The notes below the pieces were generated by a model. It did no database searches. It was not told the DNA's origin and saw nothing but the letters and a program-made list of their open reading frames with translations. This document shows, in pieces, positions 36,686-46,434 of a stretch of 64,000 nucleotides of DNA. Source of the DNA: Rahnella aceris (lineage in GTDB: Bacteria > Pseudomonadota > Gammaproteobacteria > Enterobacterales > Enterobacteriaceae); assembly GCF_011684115.1 (NCBI RefSeq), contig NZ_JAADJV010000001.1:2170001-2234000 (forward strand), in the 5' to 3' direction. Each line of letters opens with the position of its first letter. Within the stretch, counting starts at the first letter, position 1. The translations under genes were made by a program, and so were the position numbers.

Positions 36686-37624
36686 TTATTTTTTAACGAA
36701 ACCTTTTTCCTGCAAGTACTTCGCCGCCACCTTCTTCGCATCCTGACCATCAACCGCGATTTTCGCGTTCAGCCCCTGGAGCGTTTTGGTATCAAGCGAA
36801 GCAAACACCGGTTTGAGCAATTCAGGAATGTTCGGATGCGCTTTCAGCGCGGCCTCGCGGATGACAGGCGCAGGCGCGTAAATCGGCTGTACGCCTTTCG
36901 GATCTTCCAGCGTTTGCAGGCCGAGCGCGGCGACCGGGCCGTCAGTGCCGTAAGCCATTGCCGCATTGACGCCGGAAGTCTGCTCAGCGGCCGCTTTGAT
37001 GGTCACCGCCGTATCACCGCCCGCCAGAGACAACAGTTGCGCCTGATTAAGCTTGAAGCCATAGGCATTCTCAAACGCCGGTAAGGCATCCGGACGCTCG
37101 ATAAACTCGGCTGACGCCGCCAGTTTGAAATCGCCGCCGCTGCTGATGTATTTGCCCAAATCACCCAGCGATTTCAGGTTGTGCGCACTCGCGACGTCCT
37201 GACGTACCGCGATAGTCCAGGTGTTATTGGCCGGAGACGGATTCAGCCAGACAATTTTGTTCTGGTCGTAATCCAGCTTTTTGACTTTATCGAAACCGGC
37301 CTGCGCATTTTTCCACGCCGGGTCTTTATCGTCGGAGAAGAAGAACGCGCCGTTGCCGGTGTATTCCGGATAGATATCGATTTCACCGGAGGTGATTGCG
37401 CCACGCACCACTTTCGTCGTTCCCAGCTGTAATTTATTGGTAGTGTGAATACCGTTGGCTTCCAGCACCTGAATAATAATGTTACCGAGCAGCGACCCTT
37501 CGGTATCAATTTTTGAGCCGACACGCACGGCATCATCAGCGGCCTGTGCGCTGAAACTTAACACGGAAGCCAGCGCCAGTGCTGCCACTGAAAATCCCCG
37601 TACTCGCCCAGTTGTTACAGTCAT
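36686..37624 (-). CDS. osmF: Osmolyte-binding protein OsmF (YehZ)
   Basis: 312 residues, collinear with E. coli OsmF/YehZ (305). A signal peptide (FSVAALALASVLSFSAQA) is followed by the mature start ADDAVRVGSKIDTEGSLLGNII. Segments TTKVVRGAITSGEIDIYPEYTGNGAFFF and NPSPANNTWTIAVRQDV are typical of the OpuAC/QAT-type binding fold. It binds glycine betaine weakly in the periplasm. It is the first gene of the operon. Confidence 0.94.
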   Translation of the reverse strand: MTVTTGRVRGFSVAALALASVLSFSAQAADDAVRVGSKIDTEGSLLGNIIIQVLEANGIHTTNKLQLGTTKVVRGAITSGEIDIYPEYTGNGAFFFSDDKDPAWKNAQAGFDKVKKLDYDQNKIVWLNPSPANNTWTIAVRQDVASAHNLKSLGDLGKYISSGGDFKLAASAEFIERPDALPAFENAYGFKLNQAQLLSLAGGDTAVTIKAAAEQTSGVNAAMAYGTDGPVAALGLQTLEDPKGVQPIYAPAPVIREAALKAHPNIPELLKPVFASLDTKTLQGLNAKIAVDGQDAKKVAAKYLQEKGFVKK

Positions 37625-37950
37625 GTTCTATCCTCTTATCGGGTTATGTTGGTTTTTGTCGCCCGGCGACTGCTCTGTCTTTCGGCTTTCATCTGAATAA
37701 ACAAGCTGCTAACAAGAATAGTCCAATTTCGCGCAGGGAAACGGAGAGTGAGCCATAAAAGCAGGCGGCGGAAGCGGAGTAAAATGCATAAATGTTCGAA
37801 GCTTATCCGCTAAATCACTGAGACAAGACAGGCTGTTTCCCCCGAAGAAGATGTTCACCGCTGCCTTTTAGATCACTTTGTTTTAACTTATAGCCATTTG
37901 TTTTCACGCAACGTCTAATCAGGACTTGTGACCGGCATCACCTCGCCTCT
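37625..37950. other. 326-bp divergent intergenic region without a gene
   Basis: This gap separates osmF and the MFS gene, which are transcribed apart. No coding frame, strong hairpin or recognisable operator is seen. It must hold both promoters, but I could not place them with confidence. Confidence 0.5.
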
Positions 37951-39483
37951 ATGCTGGTTTTTTTGTCAAAAAGCGTAAACACAACAATGTCTGATTCAAT
38001 TGCGGCCTCTCAGACCGCCTCTTCAGGGGATTACAGCGCAGATTCTGCGTCTGACCAGCCGGTGGTGATTCGCTCCGCTGCCGATATTACTCAGTTAGTG
38101 AACCGCGGCGCAGCGAAAATCAGCGACGCACGCATCGTGATTGCTATCGCTCTCGGCGGCGTTTTCCTCGACGCTTATGATCTCGGTGCGCTGGCTTTCG
38201 GAATGAAAGATATCACCCGCCAGTTTGGGCTGACGCCTTCCGGCGCGGGCTTTGTGGCCTCGGCGATCACTTTCGGGGCGATTGTCGGCGCATTGTTCGG
38301 CGGCTATCTGACCGACAAAATCGGCCGTTACCGCGTCTTTATGGCTGATATGTTCTTCTTCGTGATTGCCGCGCTGGCCTGCGCCTTTGCACCGAATGAA
38401 TGGGTGCTCGGCGGGTCGCGCTTCGTGATGGGATTAGGCGTCGGCATCGATTTACCGGTGGCGATGGCGTTTCTTGCGGAGTTCTCAAAACTTCAGGGGC
38501 GCGGCAATAAAGCCTCGCGCGTGGCAATGTGGTGCCCGACGTGGTACGCGGCGATCAGCGTCTCGTATCTGCTGGTTCTGCTGCTTTACGCAGTACTGCC
38601 TGCCACGCACACCGACTGGTTGTGGCGTCTGATCCTCGGCTTCGGCGCGGTGCCTGCGATTCTGATTATCGCTATCCGTCACCGTTATATGAATGAATCG
38701 CCGGTCTGGGCGGCCAATCAGGGCGACCTGCAAAGCGCGGCGGCGATCCTGAGAAAGTCTTACAACATCAATGCGGTAGTGGCTGAAGATGCGGACAAAA
38801 CACCGCAGGTGAAAGTGCGCAAAGCCGCATGGCGTAACTACGGCACGCTGTTGCAGGGCATTTATCTGCGGCGCACCGTGCTGGCGACCGTGACGGCGGT
38901 GGCCTCGTCATTTGCCTATAATGCGGTGGCATTCGGGTTACCGGTGATTTTATCCAGCTTCCTGCAACAATCGATGATCAGCACCATTCTGTTCTCGCTC
39001 GGCCTGAACCTGTGCTTCGCCTTCGTCGGTGGTCTGATTGCGGTACGGTATGTGTCGAAATTTGGTGCATGGAAAATGACCTACGCCGGTTACGCCTGCC
39101 AGCTGGTGGCGATGATCGGTCTGGCACTGGTCGGCCGCCCGGCAGACGGTGGCGAAGCGGCGATTTCCATCGCCATGCTGGCGTTATTCCTGTTCGGTCA
39201 GGGCTTCGGCCCGGGATCGCACACCATGACATTTGCGTCACTGAGCTACCCGACATCACTGCGCGGCATAGGTGTCGGCTTCAACCAGACGCTGATGCGC
39301 GCCAGCTCTACCCTTTCACTGTTCCTGTTTCCGGTGCTTTCCGCCGCACTCGGCACCGGCGTGTTCTGGGTGATCGCCTTAGCGCCACTGGCAGGCTTAA
39401 TCGTACTGACAGCGGTACGCTGGGAACCGTCGGGATATGATGTTGATGCTGAGGATTTTCAGCAGGAAATTAAACCGGTTTAG
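37951..39483 (+). CDS. MFS transporter (sugar-porter/organic-acid type)
   Basis: Up to 510 residues with 12 predicted membrane segments. The MFS loop motifs are GGYLTDKIGRYRVF (between TM2 and TM3) and FSKLQGRGNKASR after TM5. The start is ATG 37951 or ATG 37987 (MSDSIAASQ); neither has a good ribosome site. The hydrophilic ~50-residue N-terminus and the pattern FLDAYDLGALAFGMKDITRQFG suggest a substrate-proton symporter of the sugar or aromatic/organic-acid groups. The substrate is unknown. Confidence 0.82.
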   Translation: MLVFLSKSVNTTMSDSIAASQTASSGDYSADSASDQPVVIRSAADITQLVNRGAAKISDARIVIAIALGGVFLDAYDLGALAFGMKDITRQFGLTPSGAGFVASAITFGAIVGALFGGYLTDKIGRYRVFMADMFFFVIAALACAFAPNEWVLGGSRFVMGLGVGIDLPVAMAFLAEFSKLQGRGNKASRVAMWCPTWYAAISVSYLLVLLLYAVLPATHTDWLWRLILGFGAVPAILIIAIRHRYMNESPVWAANQGDLQSAAAILRKSYNINAVVAEDADKTPQVKVRKAAWRNYGTLLQGIYLRRTVLATVTAVASSFAYNAVAFGLPVILSSFLQQSMISTILFSLGLNLCFAFVGGLIAVRYVSKFGAWKMTYAGYACQLVAMIGLALVGRPADGGEAAISIAMLALFLFGQGFGPGSHTMTFASLSYPTSLRGIGVGFNQTLMRASSTLSLFLFPVLSAALGTGVFWVIALAPLAGLIVLTAVRWEPSGYDVDAEDFQQEIKPV

Positions 39484-39493
39484 GTTTTTACCT

Positions 39494-39519
39494 TGCTCCT
39501 CCCCCGCGAAGGAGAGGAT
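39494..39519. repeat. Degenerate half palindrome before repeat copy 2
   Basis: CTCCTCCCCCGCGAAGGAGA resembles the left hairpin of the paired repeat and directly precedes the full copy at 39526. Confidence 0.6.
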
Positions 39520-39525
39520 TTTCTT

Positions 39526-39626
39526 GCTCCTCCCCCTGCGAAGGGGGAGGCTGGGAGGGGGTTTAGCAGACAACTCAGTTGCCATTAATACCCCACCCCA
39601 ACCCTCCCCTTCGCAGGGGAGGGAGC
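39526..39626. repeat. Paired GC-rich palindromic repeat, copy 2
   Basis: Same two-hairpin design as at 20736: a left hairpin with GCTGGGAGGGGGT, about 30 bp of spacer, then ACCCCACCCCAACCCTCCCC with its hairpin. It lies between the convergent MFS and SUFU-like genes and probably ends transcription from both sides. Confidence 0.85.
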
Positions 39627-39673
39627 AGATCGGTATTCTTACTCATCTCTGTGAGAAAACTGAGAGAGTGACA

Positions 39674-40780
39674 TCAGACCACCGCACTTCTCGGCGCAAA
39701 CACATACCCGATATCGTTCTTGATCATCGCGGCGACCAGTTCAAATCCGCCATTCGGTCTGGCCTGCGCAAACTCCAGTTCGCTGGTAAACACCGGACTG
39801 ACCCAAAACAGATTCACCGGATCCCCGTAAATTTTTGGCAGACGCATTTTGTCTGCCGGACCGCATAATGCGGAGGAAATCACGTGTCCTTCAAAGCCGA
39901 GCGGTGCCATCGGCGACATCAGCGTGTGGCCTTCACCCAACCAGCTGAGAGTCGTCCAGGGAATCTGTGCATAACCGGATAACGCGCTGGCCATCTGCAC
40001 GGCATTTTCTTCCGTCACATATTCTTTGCCGACCGAAAAGGCGAGTTCGATGCGACGATGCTTTTCTGCTTCATCGTTGAAAACAATATCAATTTGCGGC
40101 ATCGGACGGATACTCATGCCGACCGTGAAGAAGTAATAGTTCTCTTCATCTTCATGCTGAGAAATCGCCATCGGCGGCCAGTTGCCCTGATTGATCAGAT
40201 AATATTTCAGTGATGAGCCAAAGCGATCTTCGTAGGATTCCAGCAGCTTGCGCTGGATTTTCGGCCACGGATTGCTGAATTCATTTTGCCAGTCACGCCA
40301 GAACAGGCGGGTCTTTTCTGCCAGTTCACATTGCGTGTTGGTCGAGGCAGAACCCAGCGGGAAGGTCAGCGGATTCTGTTTAATGCAGCCGGCGGAATAA
40401 CACACCGAATGGTCGATATACAAACTCCAGCCGGGGATCACCGCCAGCAATAATCCCTGATACCACAACGCCGCGCCGTCATCGCTTTCATTCCAGAGGA
40501 TCTGAATTTGTGCAGGCTCCAGCGGCGCTTCGCCCTCCAGATTGCGGCAGTATTGCGCCGCCAGCATCGGGGCAATCCCCTGCTCCATTGCCTCTGTGTC
40601 ATCGTTCAGCGGTGCGGGCACCAGATTACGTACCCAGCAGGCGCGCATTTTCGGAAAGCGGTCGCGCAAATCTTCGCGGGCGAAAATATAAAAATACACC
40701 ACGCGGTTATCCTGCTCGACCAGCGCGGTCAGGGTTTGTTTGTCGTTACTGACTTCAGCAACAATGTCGGACTGGCGCAT
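39674..40780 (-). CDS. SUFU-like domain protein
   Basis: 368 residues, soluble, no signal peptide. The C-terminal ~190 residues resemble the 'suppressor of fused' (SUFU) fold: IDIVFNDEAEKHRRIELAFSVG, WTTLSWLGEGHTL and NLFWVSPVFTSELEFAQ. Bacterial SUFU proteins include several immunity-like proteins next to toxins, but no toxin gene lies here. The N-terminal ~170 residues are not recognised. It is a monocistronic gene downstream of a repeat. The family call is moderate; the function is unknown. Confidence 0.55.
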   Translation of the reverse strand: MRQSDIVAEVSNDKQTLTALVEQDNRVVYFYIFAREDLRDRFPKMRACWVRNLVPAPLNDDTEAMEQGIAPMLAAQYCRNLEGEAPLEPAQIQILWNESDDGAALWYQGLLLAVIPGWSLYIDHSVCYSAGCIKQNPLTFPLGSASTNTQCELAEKTRLFWRDWQNEFSNPWPKIQRKLLESYEDRFGSSLKYYLINQGNWPPMAISQHEDEENYYFFTVGMSIRPMPQIDIVFNDEAEKHRRIELAFSVGKEYVTEENAVQMASALSGYAQIPWTTLSWLGEGHTLMSPMAPLGFEGHVISSALCGPADKMRLPKIYGDPVNLFWVSPVFTSELEFAQARPNGGFELVAAMIKNDIGYVFAPRSAVV

Positions 40781-40921
40781 ATGACCTCAACAATATCAGG
40801 AAGCTTATTATTCCCTGTGATGGTCAGTGTAGAACGGATAAGCCAGGCCGATAACGGGCAATATTCCCAAAAATCCCCGATAAATCATTAAAACAGGTGC
40901 TTTTTTGTCAAAATATCAACA

Positions 40922-41818
40922 TCAGCGGCAATACATCCGAAACAGCTGCGCCAGATGCGCGGCCATCGGCGTCAGCGTGGTATCACGTCGCTGAATGAGA
41001 TAGAACGTGGCTTTCGGTAGCGGCAGATCAAGATCCAGCGCGACCAGACTCTGGCCGATCACCGGATCGTTAATGACATCGACGGACAACACGCTGAGAA
41101 AATCGGTCTTGGCGATCAGGCTGGTGCAGGACATAAAAGTTTCGCAAATCACGCTGATATTCGGCTCGGCATCCATTTCGCTGAACACTTCGCTGAGCAG
41201 TTTGTAATAGCTGCCGCGTGGCGTCGGCATCGTCCAGTCGCAATGCAAAAGCTCCTGCATCGAACGGGCATGCTGCATCGGATGACCACGCCTTGCCACC
41301 ACGCGATACTCTTTATCCATAAGCTTTTCATATAACAGTTCGTTATCAAAGGGTCCCTGATAATAGGTATTCACGGTGAAATCCAGCTCGCCCTGACGCA
41401 GCTCCGGGATCATCGATACCAGTTGTCCCTCGGCAATCCGCACCTTCACATGGGGGAATTCACGGTGAAAACGGTCAATGACTTCCGGCATGATGGTGCG
41501 GGCAATACTGGCACCGACGCCGATATTGACCCTGCCGCTGGTCCCGCCGAGGCGCTGAGCGATGTCTTCCTGCGCCACCCGCAGCTCTTCCAGAATCAGG
41601 CTTGCGCGCTTAAAAAACGCGTCACCACAATCAGTTAGCGTCACGCCCTGACGGCGACGGACAAATAACCTCGCCCCCAGATTTTCTTCCAGTTCTTTAA
41701 TTGATTTGGTCAGCGCGGGCTGTGAAAGATTCTGCATCCGGCTGGCGGCACGAATACTGCCCTGACGTGCGACCGAAACAAACGCCCGTAACTGATGCAT
41801 TTTTATTTGTGATGGCAT
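40922..41818 (-). CDS. abgR: LysR-type regulator AbgR
   Basis: 298 residues from ATG 41818 (MPSQIKMHQLRAF), which matches the E. coli AbgR start; the frame further upstream adds 25 unlikely residues. The LysR helix-turn-helix is RQGSIRAASRMQNLSQPALTKSIKELE. Strong collinearity with E. coli AbgR continues through QGELDFTVNTYYQGP and WTMPTPRGSYYKLLSE. It is divergent from abgA and probably controls abgABT. Confidence 0.93.
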   Translation of the reverse strand: MPSQIKMHQLRAFVSVARQGSIRAASRMQNLSQPALTKSIKELEENLGARLFVRRRQGVTLTDCGDAFFKRASLILEELRVAQEDIAQRLGGTSGRVNIGVGASIARTIMPEVIDRFHREFPHVKVRIAEGQLVSMIPELRQGELDFTVNTYYQGPFDNELLYEKLMDKEYRVVARRGHPMQHARSMQELLHCDWTMPTPRGSYYKLLSEVFSEMDAEPNISVICETFMSCTSLIAKTDFLSVLSVDVINDPVIGQSLVALDLDLPLPKATFYLIQRRDTTLTPMAAHLAQLFRMYCR

Positions 41819-41859
41819 GAGATTCTTTGATAACCCCTGATTATCACTAAGAAGATTTT

Positions 41860-41874
41860 GGCATCTTATATGCC
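41860..41874. promoter_or_regulatory. Candidate AbgR operator (palindrome)
   Basis: GGCAT-CTTAT-ATGCC is a perfect interrupted palindrome in the abgR-abgA divergent gap, 42 bp from the abgR start. LysR boxes often have this shape (T-N11-A). It is only a candidate. Confidence 0.4.
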
Positions 41875-42019
41875 CTGAACGCTTTATGTACATTGAAAAT
41901 CATATCAGGCCACCTTTCGCCGCTTTCTGCGTGCGGGTCTGCACTTCCCGAAGCTTTGATTTCCTCCTTTCTGCCGCTGTGCGGAAAGCCTGCATGTCTG
42001 TGTAAAAAGAGAGTCCGTG

Positions 42020-43336
42020 ATGGTTAATGAGATTTCTGAACGTGTAGAAAAGCTGTTCCCTTCCCTGCAAAAGCAACGTCGTGATCTGCATAAATACGCC
42101 GAATCCGGCTGGCTAGAATTTCGTACCTCCACGCTGGTGGCCGATCGTCTGGAAAAACTGGGCTATTCACTGCAACTCGGCAAAGAAGTTATCGACGCGG
42201 ATTCGCGTATGGGGCTGCCTTCCGCAGCCGTGCTGGCCGAACAGGAGCAGCGCGCACTGGAACAAGGCGCGATTGCCCGCTGGATGCCGCATTTCTCCGG
42301 CGGTTTCACCGGGATTGTCGCCACGCTGGAAACCGGTCGCCCCGGCCCGGTAATGGGTTTTCGGGTGGATATGGACGCGCTGGATTTAAACGAAGTACAG
42401 GAAGACCAGCATCGCCCGTTCCGCGACGGGTTTGCTTCGGCCAATAACGGCATGATGCATGCCTGTGGTCACGACGGTCACACCACCATTGGCCTCGGGC
42501 TGGCAGACGTGCTGATGCAGGTGCGCGACCAGCTCTGCGGCACCATCAAGCTGATTTTCCAGCCTGCCGAGGAAGGCACGCGCGGCGCGAAATCCATGGT
42601 TGAAGCGGGCGTGGTGGACGACGTGCAATATTTCACCGCCGTGCATATCGGCACCGGCGTACCGGCTAATCACATCGTGTGCGGTAACGATACTTTTATG
42701 GCAACGACCAAGCTCGACGTGCACTTCACCGGCGTGGCCTCACATGCGGGCGGTAAGCCGGAGGATGGCCGCAATGCCCTGCTGGCGGCGGCGCAGGCAA
42801 CACTGGGTTTGCATGCGATCCCGCGTCACAGCGGCGGTGATTCACGCATTAATGTCGGCGTTTTACAGGCTGGTACCGGGCGCAATGTGGTGCCTTCCAG
42901 CGCCACGATGAAAGTAGAAACGCGTGGCACCACCAATGAGGTGAACGAATTTATTTATCAGCAGGCGCTGAAAGTGATTTCCGGCGCAGCCGAAATGCAT
43001 CAGGTGAAATTCGACATCAAACTGATGGGCGCGGCGCAAAGCAGCACGCCGACGCCCGCCTGGGTGAATTACATCCACCGTCAGGCGGAAAAACTCGGCG
43101 AGTTTGAGCAGATTATCGACCGTCAGGAAGGCGCAGCGGGTTCGGAAGATGCCACCTATATGATGGAGCGCGTAAAAGCCCGCGGTGGCGAAGCCTCTTA
43201 TGTCATTTTCGGCACTGATCTGAGCGCGGGTCATCACAATGAACTGTTTGATTTCGATGAAAAAGTGATGTCTCAGGGCATTAAAACCCTGGCGGCACTG
43301 GCGCTGAATATCGCTGAATTCAAAGGGGAACGCTGA
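42020..43336 (+). CDS. abgA: p-Aminobenzoyl-glutamate hydrolase subunit A
   Basis: 438 residues from ATG 42020 (a GTG three bases upstream is the alternative). M20-family metallopeptidase; with AbgB it splits p-aminobenzoyl-glutamate, a folate breakdown product. Segments shared with E. coli AbgA include GFTGIVATLETGRPGPVMGFRVDMDAL, MMHACGHDGHTTIGLGL and FQPAEEGTRGA. His and Asp metal ligands are present. The stop shares one base with abgB. Confidence 0.95.
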   Translation: MVNEISERVEKLFPSLQKQRRDLHKYAESGWLEFRTSTLVADRLEKLGYSLQLGKEVIDADSRMGLPSAAVLAEQEQRALEQGAIARWMPHFSGGFTGIVATLETGRPGPVMGFRVDMDALDLNEVQEDQHRPFRDGFASANNGMMHACGHDGHTTIGLGLADVLMQVRDQLCGTIKLIFQPAEEGTRGAKSMVEAGVVDDVQYFTAVHIGTGVPANHIVCGNDTFMATTKLDVHFTGVASHAGGKPEDGRNALLAAAQATLGLHAIPRHSGGDSRINVGVLQAGTGRNVVPSSATMKVETRGTTNEVNEFIYQQALKVISGAAEMHQVKFDIKLMGAAQSSTPTPAWVNYIHRQAEKLGEFEQIIDRQEGAAGSEDATYMMERVKARGGEASYVIFGTDLSAGHHNELFDFDEKVMSQGIKTLAALALNIAEFKGER

Positions 43337-44802
43337 TGACGTCGCACGTGCCACATCAACAGAACGTCGTGAATTTCATCAATGATTTCATCGATAACCA
43401 GCAACCCGCGCTGGCAGAAATCAGCGATGCCATCTGGGATCATCCTGAAACCCGCTTTGTCGAATCCTTCTCTTCTGCATTACTGGCCGACAAACTCGAC
43501 GCCAGCGGATTTGCCGTTGAGCGCGGCGTGGGTGGCATGGAAACGGCGTTTATCGCCAGCTTCGGCAGCGGAAAACCAGTGATTGCCCTGCTCGGCGAAT
43601 TCGACGCGCTGGCCGGTTTAAGCCAGAAAGCCGGTTGCGATGTAGCGCAGCCACTGGTGGAAAACGGCAACGGCCACGGTTGCGGCCATAATCTGCTGGG
43701 AACGGCGGCACTCGGCGGCGCGCTGGCAGTGAAAGCCTGGATGGAACGTGAAAACATTCAGGGCACGGTGCGTTTTTACGGCTGCCCGGGTGAAGAAGGT
43801 GGCTCCGGCAAAACCTTTATGGCCCGCGAAGGATTGTTCGATGACGTCGATGCCGCACTGACCTGGCATCCGGAAACCTACAGCGGCATGTTCAGCAACC
43901 AGACGCTGGCCAATATTCAGGCGTCGTTCAGCTTTAAAGGCGTGTCCTCACACGCCGCCGCCGCGCCACATCTGGGTCGCAGCGCGCTGGATGCCCTGAC
44001 GCTGATGAATACCGGCGCGAACTTCCTGCGCGAACACATCATTCAGGAAGCGCGCCTGCATTACGCGATCACCAACGCGGGCGGGATTTCGCCCAACGTG
44101 GTGCAGGCAGACGCCGAAGTGCTGTATCTGGTACGCGCGCCGCAAATGGATCAGGCGCAGGCGATTTTCGACCGCGTAGTGGATATTGCCAAAGGCGCAG
44201 CGCTGATGACCGGCACACAGATGTCGATGCGCTTTGACAAGGCCTGTTCCAACTACGTGCCCAACCGCACGCTGGAAAGCGCGATGTATCAGTACGTCCA
44301 GGCTTTCGGCACACCGCATTACACCGCCGAAGAGCGGGCGTTTGCGGCGTCGATTCATGCCACGCTGACGGAACAGGATATTGATAATAATCTGCTGAAT
44401 ATCTCCCGTACCAGCGGCGCGGAAGGCGTGGAATTCGCCGAAACCTTGCGCCATTCCCCGCTGACAGACTCCGTTGCTCCGTATGCCCCGAACGGCAATA
44501 TCCTCTACGGCTCAACGGACGTCGGTGATGTGAGCTGGCTGGTGCCGACGGCGCAGTGTTTCAGCCCGTGTTTTGCGGTCGGTTCGCCGCTGCATACCTG
44601 GCAGATTGTGTCGCAGGGGCGGACCTCCATCGCCCATAAAGGCATGTGTCTGGCAGCGAAAATCATGTCATCGACCGCGATAGACCTGTTCACCCGGCCG
44701 GATTTACTGACGGCCTGTCAGAAAGAGCGCGATGCACAACGTGCACGACGCCCGTATCAGTGCCCGATCCCGGCAGGCGTAAAACCTTCGCCATTGAAAT
44801 AA
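43336..44802 (+). CDS. abgB: p-Aminobenzoyl-glutamate hydrolase subunit B
   Basis: 488 residues, close to E. coli AbgB (481). An M20-type metallopeptidase that forms the active heterodimer with AbgA. Visible motifs are NGHGCGHNLLGTAALG, GCPGEEGGSGKTFM and AALTWHPETYSG. It starts on the last base of the abgA stop, so translation is coupled, which fits a 1:1 complex. Confidence 0.95.
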   Translation: MTSHVPHQQNVVNFINDFIDNQQPALAEISDAIWDHPETRFVESFSSALLADKLDASGFAVERGVGGMETAFIASFGSGKPVIALLGEFDALAGLSQKAGCDVAQPLVENGNGHGCGHNLLGTAALGGALAVKAWMERENIQGTVRFYGCPGEEGGSGKTFMAREGLFDDVDAALTWHPETYSGMFSNQTLANIQASFSFKGVSSHAAAAPHLGRSALDALTLMNTGANFLREHIIQEARLHYAITNAGGISPNVVQADAEVLYLVRAPQMDQAQAIFDRVVDIAKGAALMTGTQMSMRFDKACSNYVPNRTLESAMYQYVQAFGTPHYTAEERAFAASIHATLTEQDIDNNLLNISRTSGAEGVEFAETLRHSPLTDSVAPYAPNGNILYGSTDVGDVSWLVPTAQCFSPCFAVGSPLHTWQIVSQGRTSIAHKGMCLAAKIMSSTAIDLFTRPDLLTACQKERDAQRARRPYQCPIPAGVKPSPLK

Positions 44803-44829
44803 ATCACGGGTGTCAGTTAATGATGTAAA

Positions 44830-44866
44830 CCGCTCATTCGCGTCCCGTTCCGGCACGGATGAGCGG
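44830..44866. other. Stem-loop between abgB and abgT
   Basis: CCGCTCAT pairs perfectly with ATGAGCGG over a 21-base loop in the 105-bp gap. There is no T-run, so it is more likely an RNA-stability or processing hairpin than a full terminator. Confidence 0.5.
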
Positions 44867-44907
44867 CATAAATATAAAAAAAGACAAACACGACAGAGGG
44901 TTAACAG

Positions 44908-46431
44908 ATGAGTATTCAGGCGCAAGATTCCGGCCAGAGTCCGGGGGGATTTCTTCAGTGGGTTGAACGTGTGGGGAATAAAATTCCCAACCCGTTTTTG
45001 TTATTTGTTTACCTGATCGCCGTGCTGATGGTCGCCAGTGCGGTGATTTCATGGCTGAATATTACGGCAGTAAACCCAACCAACGGTGAGGTAATCCATG
45101 TAAAAAACCTGCTGAGCGTGGAAGGTATTCAGTGGATTTTGCCGAACGTCATTAAAAATTTCAGCGGATTTACCCCGCTCGGCTCGATTCTGGCGCTGGT
45201 GATTGGTGCCGGACTGGCGGAGCGCGTCGGGCTGCTGCAAAGCCTGATGTACAAAATGGCGTCCAAAGTAAACGCCCGTTACGCCAGCTATATGGTGATT
45301 TTTATCGCCTTCTTCAGCCACATTTCGTCGGATGCCGCACTGGTGGTGATGCCGCCGCTGGGCGCACTGATTTTCCTCGCAGTCGGACGTCATCCCGTGG
45401 CTGGTTTACTGGCGGCTATCGCCGGTGTTGGCTGCGGTTTCACGGCTAACCTGCTGATTGTGACCACCGATGTGTTGTTATCCGGTCTGAGTACCGAGGC
45501 GGCAAAGGCGATTAATCCGGCGGTTCAGGTCAGTGTGATCGACAACTGGTACTTTATGGCAGCCTCGGTGATTTTGCTGACCATCGTGGGTGCCATTCTG
45601 ACCGATAAATTCGTTGAACCGCGCCTGCCGGTGTATCACGGCGAGCGTAACGAAGAGATGAAAAAGCTGACGCCGGAACAGAACCGCGGCCTGATGGCGA
45701 GCGGCATTGCGGCGCTGGTGTTTATCGCCCTGGTGGCGTTGCTGGTGGTGCCGGAAGCCGCGCCGCTGCGCAATCCGAAAACCGGCGGCATCATCCCTTC
45801 GCCATTTATTCAGGGCATCGTACCGCTGATTATTCTGTTCTTTTTCGTGATTTCAGTGCCTTACGGCATGGTGACGAAGCAGATCCGCAGCGCCAGTGAC
45901 GTGCCGGATTTGCTGGTGGATCCGATGAAATCCATGGCGGGTTTTATTGTGATGGTGTTCCCGCTGTCCCAGTTTGTGGCGTTTTTCAACTGGAGTAATA
46001 TGGGGAAATTCATGGCGATCGGGCTGACGGATGTGCTGGAAAACTTAGGCATGACCGGCATCCCGGCGTTTCTCGGCCTGATTTTCCTGTCGGCATTGCT
46101 GTGTATGTTTATCGCCAGCGGCTCGGCAATCTGGTCGATTCTGGCACCGATATTTGTGCCGATGTTTATGCTGCTCGGTTTCCATCCGGCGTTCGCGCAA
46201 ATCGTGTTCCGCGTCGCGGATTCTTCGGTGATCCCGCTTGCGCCGATGTCGCCGTTTGTGCCGCTGTTCCTCGGGTTCCTGCAGCGCTACAACAAAGAAG
46301 CGAAACTCGGCACCTATTATTCGCTGGTGCTGCCGTATCCGATTGTGTTTTTCGTGGTGTGGCTGCTGATGCTGGTGGGCTGGTATCTGCTGGGTCTGCC
46401 CATCGGTCCGGGCGTTTATCCGCATCTTTAA
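44908..46431 (+). CDS. abgT: p-Aminobenzoyl-glutamate transporter AbgT
   Basis: 507 residues, E. coli AbgT has 508. Inner-membrane AbgT-family transporter with about 11-12 segments. Family patterns are GGFLQWVERVGNKIPNPFLLF, SSDAALVVMPPLGALIF and ADSSVIPLAPMSPFVPLFLGF. It imports p-aminobenzoyl-glutamate for AbgAB; relatives also export sulfonamides. The ribosome site is GAGGG. Confidence 0.95.
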   Translation: MSIQAQDSGQSPGGFLQWVERVGNKIPNPFLLFVYLIAVLMVASAVISWLNITAVNPTNGEVIHVKNLLSVEGIQWILPNVIKNFSGFTPLGSILALVIGAGLAERVGLLQSLMYKMASKVNARYASYMVIFIAFFSHISSDAALVVMPPLGALIFLAVGRHPVAGLLAAIAGVGCGFTANLLIVTTDVLLSGLSTEAAKAINPAVQVSVIDNWYFMAASVILLTIVGAILTDKFVEPRLPVYHGERNEEMKKLTPEQNRGLMASGIAALVFIALVALLVVPEAAPLRNPKTGGIIPSPFIQGIVPLIILFFFVISVPYGMVTKQIRSASDVPDLLVDPMKSMAGFIVMVFPLSQFVAFFNWSNMGKFMAIGLTDVLENLGMTGIPAFLGLIFLSALLCMFIASGSAIWSILAPIFVPMFMLLGFHPAFAQIVFRVADSSVIPLAPMSPFVPLFLGFLQRYNKEAKLGTYYSLVLPYPIVFFVVWLLMLVGWYLLGLPIGPGVYPHL

Positions 46432-46434
46432 CGG

